A stretch of DNA of 64,000 bases from positions 7,809-71,808 of the forward strand of contig JBKHAN010000009.1 of assembly GCA_046542845.1 (NCBI GenBank), read 5' to 3'. Under the pieces are notes generated by a model that saw only the letters and a program-made list of their open reading frames with translations, did no database searches and was not told the origin of the DNA. Source of the stretch: SKKC01 sp046542845. Its GTDB lineage: Bacteria; Spirochaetota; Spirochaetia; DSM-27196; SKKC01. Below, in pieces: positions 34,987 through 45,300 of this stretch. The translations under genes were made by a program, and so were the position numbers. How positions within the stretch are numbered: position 1 is the first letter of the stretch; every line of letters begins with the position of its first letter.

Positions 34987-36579
34987 TTATGCGGACGCCT
35001 CAACGTCCGCGGTCCAGCGAAACTGAATATCGCGGTCGTCTTCACGGCGCCGATCGAGCAGGTACTGATTCTCGGCGAGATATACGGGCGTCCCGCTTCG
35101 ATCGAACACGATCCGGTGTGAATACTTGCCGATGAAGCTGTCGAGACGGTCTTTCTTGTCGCAGGACACCCACGCTGCGCGACCGAACTCAAGCGGCTCG
35201 AATATACAAAGCGCCTTATACTCGTGTTCAAGGCGGTGTTTGATCACGTCGAGCTGCAACTGACCGACGACACCTATTATGCGATCGCTCCCCTGAGCAC
35301 GGGAGAACACCTGAGCGACACCTTCTTCGGCGAGCTGGTCAAGGCCTTTGTTCAGCTGCTTGGAACGCATCGGGTCCTTGTTTATGACCTTCACAAAGAT
35401 GGTCGGAGCGAAGTGTGGAATACCGGTGAACTGCAGCTGCTCACCTTCGGTGAGCGTGTCGCCGATACGAAGGGTCCCGGTGTCGTGCAAGCCGATAATA
35501 TCGCCTGGATACGCTTCGTCGAGGACCGTGCGTTCCTGAGCCATGAAGGCAGTTGGATTTGCAGCCTTGAACTGCTTCCCGGTTCGTACATGCAGGTACG
35601 GTTTGTTGCGCTGAAAGACCCCTGAACAGATACGGAGATAGGCAATGCGGTCCCGGTGCCGCAGATCGAGATTCGCGTGTATCTTGAAGATAACGCCCGA
35701 AAAGGTTTCCTCGTTGGGTTTCACTTCGCGTTCGACCGCCTGCCGAGGAAGGGGAGGCGGTGACTCGGTGGCAAAGAAATCAAGCAGCTCTCGGACCCCG
35801 AAGTTGTTGAGGGCACTGCCGAAAAACACTGGCGTCTGTCGACCGGCAAGATATTCCTGTCGATCGTAGGCCGGATATACCTCGCGCACGAGCTCGACGT
35901 CTTCACGCAGGCGCGCTGCCAGCGAGCCAAGGACAGTATCGAGCTCCGGATTATGGAGGCCTTCTATGGTACGCGCCGTTTCATCCACGTCGGTCTCATG
36001 TGGCCGAAACAGCACGACCTTGTCTTCGTGAATCTTGTAGACCCCGCGAAAATCTCGTCCTTGACCAATAGGCCACGACTGCGGGCACACGGTTATGTCG
36101 AGTTCAGCTTCCACCTCGTCGAGGAGCTCAATCGGCGAACGTCCCTCGCGGTCCATCTTGTTCAGAAAGGTGACAATCGGAGTCGTCCGCATCCGGCAGA
36201 CCTGCGCGAGACTGCGGGTACGCTCCTCTACTCCCTTTACCGAATCAATAACCATAAGTCCGCTGTCCACGGCGGTCAGGGTACGGTAGGTATCTTCGGA
36301 GAAGTCGGCGTGCCCCGGCGTATCGAGCAGGTTGACCCGTCGACCCGCGTAGTCGAAACCCATGACCGAGGTACTCACTGAGATGCCGCGTTCCTGCTCC
36401 ATCTTCATGAAGTCGCTGACGGTTCCCCGGCTGGTCTTCTTGCTCTTGACGGCTCCTGCAATGTGTATAGCACCGCCGAAAAGGAGCAGTTTTTCCGTTA
36501 TGGTTGTTTTCCCCGCGTCAGGATGACTGATAATGGCAAAGGTCAGTCGCCGTTCGCGTTCGTGATCAAAATCTGTCAT
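34987..36579 (-). CDS. prfC: Peptide chain release factor 3
   Basis: 530 residues from the ATG at 36579 (AGGGA upstream), matching the usual 529 residues. GTPase motifs: SHPDAGKTT (P-loop), DTPGHADF and NKMDREG. SVSTSVMGFDY and the ERGIS switch region are as in RF3. RF3 removes RF1 and RF2 from the ribosome after peptide release using GTP. A 20-base hairpin, GCGGACG to CGTCCGC, lies at 34991-35010 in its last codons. Confidence 0.95.
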   Translation of the reverse strand: MTDFDHERERRLTFAIISHPDAGKTTITEKLLLFGGAIHIAGAVKSKKTSRGTVSDFMKMEQERGISVSTSVMGFDYAGRRVNLLDTPGHADFSEDTYRTLTAVDSGLMVIDSVKGVEERTRSLAQVCRMRTTPIVTFLNKMDREGRSPIELLDEVEAELDITVCPQSWPIGQGRDFRGVYKIHEDKVVLFRPHETDVDETARTIEGLHNPELDTVLGSLAARLREDVELVREVYPAYDRQEYLAGRQTPVFFGSALNNFGVRELLDFFATESPPPLPRQAVEREVKPNEETFSGVIFKIHANLDLRHRDRIAYLRICSGVFQRNKPYLHVRTGKQFKAANPTAFMAQERTVLDEAYPGDIIGLHDTGTLRIGDTLTEGEQLQFTGIPHFAPTIFVKVINKDPMRSKQLNKGLDQLAEEGVAQVFSRAQGSDRIIGVVGQLQLDVIKHRLEHEYKALCIFEPLEFGRAAWVSCDKKDRLDSFIGKYSHRIVFDRSGTPVYLAENQYLLDRRREDDRDIQFRWTADVEASA

Positions 36580-36641
36580 GGGTTCCCTGCGAGCCTGAGT
36601 GTACCGCGCCGTCATGAACGACCGGAGCTGTGAATCATGTT

Positions 36642-37340
36642 TTACGCGAGCGAAAGCGCGAGCTTCAGCATCTCGCTGAACCCTCGCTCCCGTTCTTCGC
36701 TCGAAAGCCCGCTCCCGTCGACCAGGCTGTCGCTCACCGTCATGATCGCGAGCGCACGAGCTCCCATGCCGGCAGCAATGGTGTACAGTTGCGCCGCTTC
36801 CATTTCTGCAGCGAGGACGCCGTACTTCGCCCACAGCTTCCAGACATCCGGGTCTTCGCTGTAGAAGGCATCGGTCGAAATGACATTCCCGGCCACAAAG
36901 GAGACTCCCCGTTTTCTCGCTTCGGCTACACAACGGTCAAACAGCGTGAAGTCGGCACAGGGTGCGTAGTCGAGCTGACCAAAACGGACGCGGTTCATTG
37001 CTGAATCCGAGGAGGCGGACATGGCCAATACGAGCTGCTTTACTTTAAGATCACTCTGTAATGAACCGCACGATCCGACCCGTATGAGATTCTTCGCGCC
37101 GTAGTCCCTGATCAGTTCGGTCGCATATATGGACAGTGAGGGCTGGCCCATGCCAGTCCCCTGTATGGAAACGCGTGTGCCCTCGTAGGTACCGGTAAAC
37201 CCAAGCATGCCGCGCACTTCGCTGTAGCAGTACGCGTCCTTGAGAAAGGTCTCGGCAACGAACCTGGCCCGCAGGGGGTCACCAGGCAGCAGTACAGTTT
37301 CGGCGATATCGCCCTCCCGGGCTCCTATGTGAATGCTCAT
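36642..37340 (-). CDS. deoD: Purine nucleoside phosphorylase
   Basis: 232 residues, the usual length of the hexameric DeoD type. Phosphate site GDPLRARF (about 20-27), GSCGSL, the substrate-binding EMEAAQLYTIA and the catalytic Asp in VSDSLVDG are all visible. It splits purine nucleosides with phosphate for salvage. The 5' side has GGAGA before the ATG and a TATAAT at 37353-37358, too close to the start for a normal leader. Confidence 0.93.
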   Translation of the reverse strand: MSIHIGAREGDIAETVLLPGDPLRARFVAETFLKDAYCYSEVRGMLGFTGTYEGTRVSIQGTGMGQPSLSIYATELIRDYGAKNLIRVGSCGSLQSDLKVKQLVLAMSASSDSAMNRVRFGQLDYAPCADFTLFDRCVAEARKRGVSFVAGNVISTDAFYSEDPDVWKLWAKYGVLAAEMEAAQLYTIAAGMGARALAIMTVSDSLVDGSGLSSEERERGFSEMLKLALSLA

Positions 37341-37398
37341 CTCTTGTCTCCGATTATAGTTTGATAGTAGCGTGCCTTTCGATGCGGAGGCAAGGCGA

Positions 37399-37980
37399 AT
37401 GAGCAGTCAGACGATACGCCTGTGCGTATTTCTCGGCAATCCAGGCCGACAATACCGTGATACCCGGCATAACGCCGGGTTTCTACTGGCCGATCACCAC
37501 CCCGATTTCGCTCACGAGACCTGGCGAAGCAAGTTTCACGCCGACTACTGCGATGTGCGTCATTCGCGGAGCGGAGTACGCTATACAGCAATTCGCCCCA
37601 CAGGCTACATGAATCGCTCAGGTGTATCGGTGTCTGAAGCGGCGGCTTTTTTTCACGTTCCCGCACCTGCGATCCTTGTCGTACACGACGACGTCGAACT
37701 CGCCTTCGGCAAAATCGGCTTTCGCCGGGGCGGTGGATTGGCCGGACACAAGGGCCTCCGTGACATTGCGCAACGCATCGGCACTCAGGAGTTCGCCCGG
37801 CTTCGTATCGGGATATCGCGCCCCCGAAGCGGCGCTGTACAAAGCCATGTCCTTGGCCGCTTCAACGCCGGGGAACAGGCTGCTCTCGGAGACATAATGG
37901 AAGCCGCGTCGAGGCTGTTCGACGACGTGCTGTCGCAACGGGTCGTCGCGGCGACAGACATAACCGTCATCGAAACGTGA
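37399..37980 (+). CDS. pth: Peptidyl-tRNA hydrolase
   Basis: 193 residues from the ATG at 37399, chosen for GGAGG about 9 bases upstream in preference to a GTG at 37372. Active-site residues are present: Asn in LGNPG, catalytic His in DTRHNAGF, Asp in VVHDDVEL and GGGLAGHKGL. It recycles tRNA by cleaving prematurely released peptidyl-tRNA. It leads the plus-strand run that continues into the Anbu-type locus 10 bp later. Confidence 0.94.
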   Translation: MSSQTIRLCVFLGNPGRQYRDTRHNAGFLLADHHPDFAHETWRSKFHADYCDVRHSRSGVRYTAIRPTGYMNRSGVSVSEAAAFFHVPAPAILVVHDDVELAFGKIGFRRGGGLAGHKGLRDIAQRIGTQEFARLRIGISRPRSGAVQSHVLGRFNAGEQAALGDIMEAASRLFDDVLSQRVVAATDITVIET

Positions 37981-37990
37981 ACAGCCATCG

Positions 37991-39493
37991 GTGTTCCTGC
38001 GGGACGGCTTGTCGGTGACAGGTCGCCTAAGTACAATCCAGCCTGTGATCTTCCAAAACTACGATGTCGGAGACTTCTACGACGAGCTGTTCCTGCCGGA
38101 TGGCGCACCGCGTAGCCATGCGCGCCTTCTCGTGAATGCAATTGGACAGCTTCCCGCCGAGTCCGTTCGAAGCAGACAGCACGCGGCTGAGCAGCTTCTC
38201 CTGCAGCTTGGCATTACCTTCAACGTATACGGAGACGCCGTCGGCACCGAGAAGATATTCCCTTTCGACATTATCCCGCGTGCGATTGCCGACTTGGAGT
38301 GGCGGGGTATCGAATACGGTCTCGTACAGCGCATTCAGGCGTTGAACCTGTTTCTCGACGACGTCTATCACGAACAGAGAATCGTCAGGGACGGCATAAT
38401 CCCGGGGGATCTGGTCGAGTCAGCTTCCGGGTTCCGTCCCGAATGTCGCAACCTTGAACCGCCGCGAGGACTATGGTGTCACATCTGCGGGAGCGATCTG
38501 GTGCGGGACAAGAGCGGGCAGTTCTTTGTGCTGGAAGACAATCTGCGATGCCCTTCAGGGGTCAGTTACATGCTGGCGAACCGCATCGTAATGAAACGTA
38601 CATTTCCCCGCCTGTTCACTTCTGCTCAGGTCCGGCCAATCGCAGACTACGCCGCCGATCTGAGGCACCTTCTGGAGTATCTCGCTCCCGAAGGATTGCC
38701 GGAACCGAAAGCTGTGGTTCTGACGCCTGGAATGTACAACTCCGCGTATTTTGAGCATTCATTTCTCGCGCAGCAAATGGGCATAGACCTGGTCGAGGGT
38801 CGCGACCTGATCGTACAGGAGGGCTACGTCTGGGTACGAACAACGGCCGGCTTTGAGCGCGTCGATGTAATATACAGACGCATCGATGATGATTTTATTG
38901 ACCCGACCGTTTTCCGCCCGGACTCCATGCTGGGAGTGCCCGGACTCATGGACGTCTATCGCGAGGGACGTGTAGCGCTGGCGAACGCCCCGGGGACGGG
39001 GGTCGCCGACGACAAGGCGGTGTACGCGTATGTTCCCGACATGATCCGCTATTATCTTGATCAGGATGCCGTCATTCCGAACGTACCAACCTACGTGTGC
39101 AGGCGCGAGAACGAATGCAATCATGTGCTCGCAAATATTGAGTCCCTCGTCGTGAAAGCCGTCAACGAGTCCGGTGGCTACGGCATGCTTATCGGCCCGG
39201 CTGCGAGCAGGACCGAATGCGACGAGTTCAGGCGACGCATCAAAGCCAACCCGCGCAACTATATCGCACAACCTACCCTCGCTCTTTCGCGCACACCTAT
39301 CCTCGGCGAACAGTTCTGCGAAGGACGACACGTCGATCTACGGCCATATATTCTCCTTGGCAAGACATGTACCGTTACCGCCGGGGGACTCACGCGGGTC
39401 GCGTTGAGCAAAGGCTCCCTCGTAGTCAACTCGTCACAGGGCGGGGGAAGTAAGGACACCTGGATTATTCCGTCGGAGCCCCGTAGTGCTTAG
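37991..39493 (+). CDS. Circularly permuted ATP-grasp protein (DUF404/407 type)
   Basis: Up to 500 residues; the GTG at 37991 lacks a ribosome-binding site and a GTG at 38045 (IFQNYDVGDFYDE) is an alternative. The family markers are GDAVGTEKIFPFD, the ATP-binding FVLEDNLRCPSGVSYML, LVVKAVNESGGYGM, and RHVDLRPYILLG. These enzymes probably form amide or peptide bonds with ATP, but no substrate is established. It is the first gene of the Anbu-associated cassette and overlaps the alpha-E gene by 8 bases. Confidence 0.88.
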   Translation: MFLRDGLSVTGRLSTIQPVIFQNYDVGDFYDELFLPDGAPRSHARLLVNAIGQLPAESVRSRQHAAEQLLLQLGITFNVYGDAVGTEKIFPFDIIPRAIADLEWRGIEYGLVQRIQALNLFLDDVYHEQRIVRDGIIPGDLVESASGFRPECRNLEPPRGLWCHICGSDLVRDKSGQFFVLEDNLRCPSGVSYMLANRIVMKRTFPRLFTSAQVRPIADYAADLRHLLEYLAPEGLPEPKAVVLTPGMYNSAYFEHSFLAQQMGIDLVEGRDLIVQEGYVWVRTTAGFERVDVIYRRIDDDFIDPTVFRPDSMLGVPGLMDVYREGRVALANAPGTGVADDKAVYAYVPDMIRYYLDQDAVIPNVPTYVCRRENECNHVLANIESLVVKAVNESGGYGMLIGPAASRTECDEFRRRIKANPRNYIAQPTLALSRTPILGEQFCEGRHVDLRPYILLGKTCTVTAGGLTRVALSKGSLVVNSSQGGGSKDTWIIPSEPRSA

Positions 39494-40466
39494 TCGCGTA
39501 GCCGAGAGTGTGTACTGGATGAGCCGCTACATTGAGCGAGCCGAAAGCATCGCACGTCTGATTGACGTGAATCTGCACCTCACACTCGATATGCCCGGGG
39601 CTTCCGCCGCACACTGGCAGGCGGTTATCGCCACCACGGGAGACTACTCACGATACCAGAGCGCGTACGTGAACGTGACACCGGATAATGTCATAGAGTT
39701 TCTGGTTTTTGATTATGACAACCCCAACTCCGTATACTCCTGTCTGCGCGCGGCTCGTGAGAACGCGCGAAGTATACGCGAAATCATATCGTCGGAGGCA
39801 TGGGAGCAAATCAACGGGTTTTACCTCATGGTTCACGACGCGTCGCGGGAACAGAGCAGGCTCGAGCTGCCCTCGGAGTTTTTTCGTAGCATTCGGGTGC
39901 ACAGTCACACGATACAGGGGGCTATCCACAGCACTATGACCCACGATGAACCCTGGCACTTTTCGCGGCTCGGTCGTCTGCTTGAGCGGGGAGAGCAGAC
40001 CGCGCGACTTATCGACACGAAGTATTTTCTCCTCCTTCCCTCTCCCGAATACGTCGGTTCTACCCTGGACGATGTGCAGTGGTCCGCGGTGCTGCGTTCG
40101 GCGAGCGGATTCGAGATGTACCGGAAACGATACGGACGCATAGACCCGCCTCGCATTATCGAGTTTCTTCTCCTGGACCGCTCCTTCCCACGCTCGAGTA
40201 ACTACTGTATACAGAAAGCGGACGAATCGCTGCATGAGATCACGGGAACGCCTGCGGGGAGGTTTGCAAACAAAGCCGAGCGGGAGCTTGGCAGGCTCCG
40301 CTATGACTTCGCCTTCCTTGAGGCGGACACGATCATCGGTTCCGGGCTGCACGAGTTTCTCGATAATCTTCAGACGCGATTCATAGGCGTTGGAACGGCC
40401 ATCTTCGACACGTTTTTTGCGCTACGGGCCCACCAGAGCCAGATGCAGCAACAGGGGAAACAATAA
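39486..40466 (+). CDS. Alpha-E domain protein
   Basis: 326 residues beginning MLSRVAESVYWMSRYIERAES, the diagnostic start of the alpha-E (DUF403) family. All-helical with repeats of ERGEQTARLIDTKYF and RYDFAFLEAD. It normally accompanies the circularly permuted ATP-grasp enzyme, often as a fusion, and may act with it on an unknown peptide or amide. It overlaps its neighbour upstream and lies 9 bp before the protease gene. Confidence 0.9.
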   Translation: MLSRVAESVYWMSRYIERAESIARLIDVNLHLTLDMPGASAAHWQAVIATTGDYSRYQSAYVNVTPDNVIEFLVFDYDNPNSVYSCLRAARENARSIREIISSEAWEQINGFYLMVHDASREQSRLELPSEFFRSIRVHSHTIQGAIHSTMTHDEPWHFSRLGRLLERGEQTARLIDTKYFLLLPSPEYVGSTLDDVQWSAVLRSASGFEMYRKRYGRIDPPRIIEFLLLDRSFPRSSNYCIQKADESLHEITGTPAGRFANKAERELGRLRYDFAFLEADTIIGSGLHEFLDNLQTRFIGVGTAIFDTFFALRAHQSQMQQQGKQ

Positions 40467-40475
40467 GGAACGCAT

Positions 40476-41216
40476 ATGAGTTTTTGCCTCGGTATCAAGG
40501 TACGCGACGGCCTGGTAGCGATCGCCGACACCAGGATCACCACAGGCTCGGAACGTATCACAGCACGAAAACTGAACGTGTATTCCGAGGGAGACGGAAA
40601 CTTTTTTGTAATGACCTCGGGTCTGCGATCGGTCAGGGACAAAATACTCACCTACTATGCCGAGCAACGCCAGCACGACAATGCGAGCAGCGACCGCCTG
40701 TTCAAGGTCGTAAACCGTTTTTCAAGTCTCATGCGGAACGTTGCCGAGGAAGATAAAGCCCACCTCGAAGAAAGCGGGTTGCCGTTTAACAGTCATCTGA
40801 TCATCGGCGGTCAACTCGCCGGTGACAGCGAACATAAACTCTACCTCATGTATCCGCAGGGAAACTGGATCGAAATCGGCGAGGGATCACCGTATCAGAT
40901 TATCGGTACGTCGAGCTACGGCAAGCCGGTAATCGACCGCGTACTGACATTTGAGGACAGCATGGAAGACGCCTTGAAAGTTGGCGTACTTTCATTTGAT
41001 TCAACGCGAATCAGCGCCGCGGATGTCGGATTCCCGATCGACGTTGCGCTGTATCGGAGCGGCAGCTATTCCATGATTGAGCATCGATACGCGCTCTCCG
41101 ATCTTATCGAAGTCACCCAGTGGTGGCAGGACGCCCTGCGCAGCGCTTTGCACGAGCTGCCGAGCGCGTGGATCGCAAGCGCGTTTCATGAACCGCATGA
41201 CTCAAGACTGTCATGA
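40476..41216 (+). CDS. Proteasome-like protease of the Anbu type
   Basis: 246 residues starting MSFCLGIKVRDGLVAIADTR, the Anbu/peptidase start in which the residue after Met becomes the N-terminal nucleophile; here it is Ser where Thr is commonest. The proteasome beta-like Lys lies in ARKLNVY (about residue 32), and IADTRITTG contains the Asp equivalent. Anbu assembles into ring or helical oligomers. Context with ATP-grasp, alpha-E and transglutaminase is the known Anbu neighbourhood, thought to work on a peptide tag. It overlaps the transglutaminase start by 4 bases. Confidence 0.88.
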   Translation: MSFCLGIKVRDGLVAIADTRITTGSERITARKLNVYSEGDGNFFVMTSGLRSVRDKILTYYAEQRQHDNASSDRLFKVVNRFSSLMRNVAEEDKAHLEESGLPFNSHLIIGGQLAGDSEHKLYLMYPQGNWIEIGEGSPYQIIGTSSYGKPVIDRVLTFEDSMEDALKVGVLSFDSTRISAADVGFPIDVALYRSGSYSMIEHRYALSDLIEVTQWWQDALRSALHELPSAWIASAFHEPHDSRLS

Positions 41217-42106
41217 CGTATGAAATCGAGCACCTTACGCGGTACGAGTACACCTCCGACGTGTTTCTCGAACCCCATACAGTCCGCCTTTCCCCGCGTC
41301 TCGACGGGGCGGTCCAGCTCCTCGACCAGGAACAGGCAGTCATGCCTGCTCCGGATGCAACTACACGGGCACTCGATTACAACGGCAACATTGTCGATCG
41401 CTACTGGTTTTCCGGAAAGACGAACAGCCTGACGATCCGTCAATCGTTAAAAATCCGCACGCTGCGTGCGAATGCCTTTGACTATATACCCGATACAATC
41501 GGGGAGCAGCTTCCGCCGGTGTATCCTGCTGCCGCAGCACGGGTCCTCACGCCCTTTCTTGAAACAGCGACGTCGGACCGCGTGAAGCAGTTTCTGGTAA
41601 CGATCGTCGGCCCCCGGAGATACGGGAATATACAGTCGGCCCTGGATTCGGGTACGGTTTCCGACCATGGACTTCGGTGCTCGGAGTACATTACCGCACT
41701 CAACCAGTCAATCGCGAGCAGGTTTCGAACCATAGTGCGGAAAGAGGGAGAGGCGTGGTCGGCGGACACGACGCTTGGGCAAACCGAAGCCTCGTGCAGG
41801 GACCTTGCCGTACTCTTCTGTGCCTCATGTCGGGCCTTTGGAATCGCGAGCCGGTTTGTCAGCGGGTATCAGGCCGGCGATCCCCAACAGGAGACGCGCG
41901 ATCTGCATGCGTGGGCCGAGGTCTACACGACAGACGGTGGCTGGCGAGGCTTCGACCCTACCCTGGGACTCGCAGTCGCCGACGAGCACGTTCCCTTAGC
42001 GACGGCGGCAGCGCCCAACGAGGCCTCGCCGGTGGCCGGCAGCTTCCGGGGAACGGGGGTGCGTTCGCGACTGCACCACGAGATACATCTGTCGACCCTG
42101 CCCTGA
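41213..42106 (+). CDS. Transglutaminase-like cysteine protease
   Basis: 297 residues. An N-terminal beta domain (MTYEIEHLTRYEYTSDV, first 80 residues) precedes the catalytic core with Cys195 (TEASCRDLAV), His232 (LHAWAEVY) and Asp248 (GFDPT). This is the usual pattern for bacterial transglutaminase-like peptidases tied to the ATP-grasp/alpha-E cassette; they may cleave the amide or peptide made by those enzymes. No signal peptide. Confidence 0.9.
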   Translation: MTYEIEHLTRYEYTSDVFLEPHTVRLSPRLDGAVQLLDQEQAVMPAPDATTRALDYNGNIVDRYWFSGKTNSLTIRQSLKIRTLRANAFDYIPDTIGEQLPPVYPAAAARVLTPFLETATSDRVKQFLVTIVGPRRYGNIQSALDSGTVSDHGLRCSEYITALNQSIASRFRTIVRKEGEAWSADTTLGQTEASCRDLAVLFCASCRAFGIASRFVSGYQAGDPQQETRDLHAWAEVYTTDGGWRGFDPTLGLAVADEHVPLATAAAPNEASPVAGSFRGTGVRSRLHHEIHLSTLP

Positions 42107-42149
42107 TACGCACTTGATCCTGAGGCGCCGGGATGCGTATTGTAGGGGC

Positions 42150-42335
42150 ATGGGCTGGCTCATAAGCGTCGCAGTAAGTCTGTTCCTCAGTTTTCTTGTA
42201 GGAAAAGGTGCGCAGAACCAGAAACGGAACTTCTGGCTCTGGTTCGGCATATCCGTGATCACCACACCGCTGATCGGTTTCCTTGGGATCATGCTCCTGC
42301 CTCGGCGTTCCGCCTCAGGATACATAGAAGACTGA
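42150..42335 (+). CDS. Small two-helix membrane protein
   Basis: 61 residues from an ATG with AGGGG upstream. Two hydrophobic segments (residues about 3-15 and 27-48), a basic loop with GKGAQNQKRNFW, and a short polar tail. It resembles short phage-shock or YtxH-like membrane proteins in shape only. It sits 43 bp after the transglutaminase and faces the glutamate dehydrogenase gene 11 bp away. Confidence 0.65.
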   Translation: MGWLISVAVSLFLSFLVGKGAQNQKRNFWLWFGISVITTPLIGFLGIMLLPRRSASGYIED

Positions 42336-42346
42336 TACAGCTCCTG

Positions 42347-45300
42347 CTACGGGCGAGCCTCAGCCAGACGTCCAATTTCCTGCACAGCGACCGATGCGGC
42401 CGCGTAATCAGCGTTACCGGTAGCCCTGATTTCCCCAAACACCCGGGTGACGTGGGACACTTCTTCGTTGTGCTCTCGGATCCACCCGTCTACCGGTGAT
42501 CCATCGCCGGTCTTTTTCACCTCCTGCATAATGCGGGAGGTAAGTTCGCTGCGATACCGGAAATAGTTTTCCCGGAGGGTCCCCCGGGCGACTGATTGCC
42601 AGTGACCTTCAACCGGCAATCCCTCGATTTCGGTACGCAGCCACTCCAGAGGGATATGGCGAGCGAGATCAAAATACACCTGCGTGACTACAGGCAGGAG
42701 CTCGCGCCCCTGACCCCGTTCGGCTATGTGGGTAATATCGAGCGCCGAATACAGGAACGGTGATTGCGCCACTATGAGCGCAAGATCGCCGGCCACTCCT
42801 TCGCCCTCAAGCTCGCTCCTGAAATCCTCGAGCGACTGAAGCTCATGCGCGGGTAGCAGATTCCCGATTTCGCTTCGAAGAAACTCGACCGTCCCGGTAT
42901 AGCGGTCAACATCCTGCTGTATGGCCTGATTCCGGTCCGCTCTCTGGAGCAGGCGTCGGGTGGCGTTTCGAAGCAGAGATGCCAGCCGTTCGAGCATACG
43001 CATCTGCACAGACGCCGCAAGACGCGAGTCTGCCGCTTCAATAGCCTCCCATGCTGCTTTCACCTGGTAGACCTCACGGGCTACCGCAAACGCCCTGGCT
43101 ACCTCCGCATGCGTGGCGCCGGTGTCATCGCACATCCGTCGCGAAAAGCTCGGACCCATGCGGTTCACCACACTGTTACTGATGCTCGTACAGATAAGTT
43201 CATCTCGCAATCGGTGCGTCTGCATGGCGTCGGCGAAGGTATCCCTGAGCGCCTCGGGAAAATACAGCGCGAGCTCACGACCGAGCCAGCTGTCGTCCGC
43301 CACATCCGATGACAGGAGCGAGCCATACAGCTCGTTCTTGGCATAGGCAAGCAACACAGCAAGTTCCGGGCGCGAGAGGCCCTTGCCGGATTTTCGCAAT
43401 TCTGCAATTCCGTCCTCGTCTGGAAGGCCTTCGAGCGACCGGTTCAGAGCAGATGAGCGCTCAAGCGAACGAATAAGCTGCGCGTGTTCGTTCAGCCGAT
43501 CGATGCTGTGATACTCTACAAAGGACAATGCCTGGGCCTGAAGATAATTGTCACGAAGGACCTGCGCTTCCACGTCGGCCTTCATGTTCAGGAACAGTTG
43601 GTTTCGTTTCTTTTGACTGAGACCTGCGCGGTCGGTTACGGCCTGTAACAGGATTTTTATGTTGACCTCGCGATCGGAACAATCCACACCGCCGGAGTTG
43701 TCTATGAAGTCAGTGTTTATCCGACCGCCCTTTCTGGCGAACTCGACGCGTCCCGCCTGAGTAAACCCGAGGTTTCCGCCTTCGCCGACGATCAGGCAGC
43801 GTAGTTCACGACCATCGACCCGTACCGGGTCATGAGCCCGGTCACCGACATCGCGGTTTCTCTCGTGAGACGCTTTCACATAGGTGCCGATACCCCCGTT
43901 CCAGAGCAGATCTACCGGCGCGCGTAGAATCGCCCGGATCAAGTCCTGCGGCGTGTACTCACCGCGCTCGGTTCCAAGAGCCTGCGCTGCCGCTTCGGTA
44001 AGCGTTATGCTCTTGGCGTGACGGGAATACACACCGCCACCGGACGATATGAGTTCCCGCCTGTAGTCGTCCCATCCCGACTGGGAGAGACGAAACAATC
44101 GCCTTCGTTCGGCGTGCGAAGTACCGGGATCAGGATTGGGATCGATAAAAATATGGAGATGATTAAACGCCGCGATCAGGCGGGTGTGCCGTGAAAGGAG
44201 CATGCCGTTTCCGAACACGTCGCCGCTCATGTCACCGATGCCGACAGCCGTAAAGTCGCTCCGCCGGCAGTCGCGTCCCAGTTCCCTGAAATGCCTTTTG
44301 ACCGACTCCCAGGCGCCTTTGGCGGTTATACCCATTTTTTTGTGATCGTATCCGACCGACCCCCCGGACGCAAACGCGTCTGCGAGCCAGAACCCGTATT
44401 CAGCCGAGATTTCGTTGGCCAGATCGGAAAACGTAGCCGTACCTTTATCGGCAGCAACAACCAGATACGGGTCGTCGCCGTCGTGGCGCACGCAGCGCTT
44501 CGGCGGCTGTATACCGTCACCTGCTCTGTTGTCGGTAATGTCGAGCATGCCACGCAGGAAGTCGGCGTAACAGCGGCGAACACACTGCTGCTGCTCCTCC
44601 CGGGTACCAGTCAGCCGGGTTTTCACGACAAATCCACCTTTGGCCCCGACAGGGACAATGACTGAGTTCTTGACCTGCTGCGCCTTCATGAGTCCAAGCA
44701 CCTCAGTACGGAAATCCTCCGGTCGGTTGCTCCACCGAATGCCGCCACGAGCAACCTTGCCCTTTCGCAAGTGTATCGCTTCAAAGCGAGGCGAGTACAC
44801 GAAGATCTCGTACATGGGCAGCGGCAATGGAAGATCAGGGACCACCGCAGGATCAAGCTTGAAGGCTACCGAATTCGGGTTCTCCTTCTGATAGAAATTG
44901 GTTCTGAGCGTTGCCCGAATCGTGAGGGTAAAAGCTCTCAGGATGCGGTCGGCGTCGAGGCTGCGAACACTTTCCAGCATCTCCCGGATCGCCTTGTAAC
45001 GCCTCGTCATTGCCGTTGCACGATTACCCGGAAAATCGGGATCGAAGCGTGCCCGGAAAAAGTCGATAAGCGCGGATGCTATGTGCGGGTACTCGGACAG
45101 CGTCCCCGCCATATACTGCCGGCTGAACGGAAGCCCCGTCTGCAGGAGGTACTTGCCGTAGGCGCGCAGCAGCATCGTGTATGCAGGGGTGAAGCGGGCA
45201 AAGAGCACGAGGCGATTAAAGCGGTCACTCTCGTATACACCGCGCCAGACACCGGCGACCGCGTCGCGGAAATTCTTCTCAACCGCCGACAGATCTTCGA

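Noticed and set aside
34991..35010. GCGGACG-loop-CGTCCGC hairpin as prfC terminator
   Set aside because: It lies within the last codons and has no T tract; mentioned with prfC only.
37353..37358. Perfect TATAAT upstream of deoD
   Set aside because: It lies only 12 bases before the ATG and lacks a -35 box, so it would leave no room for the ribosome-binding site.
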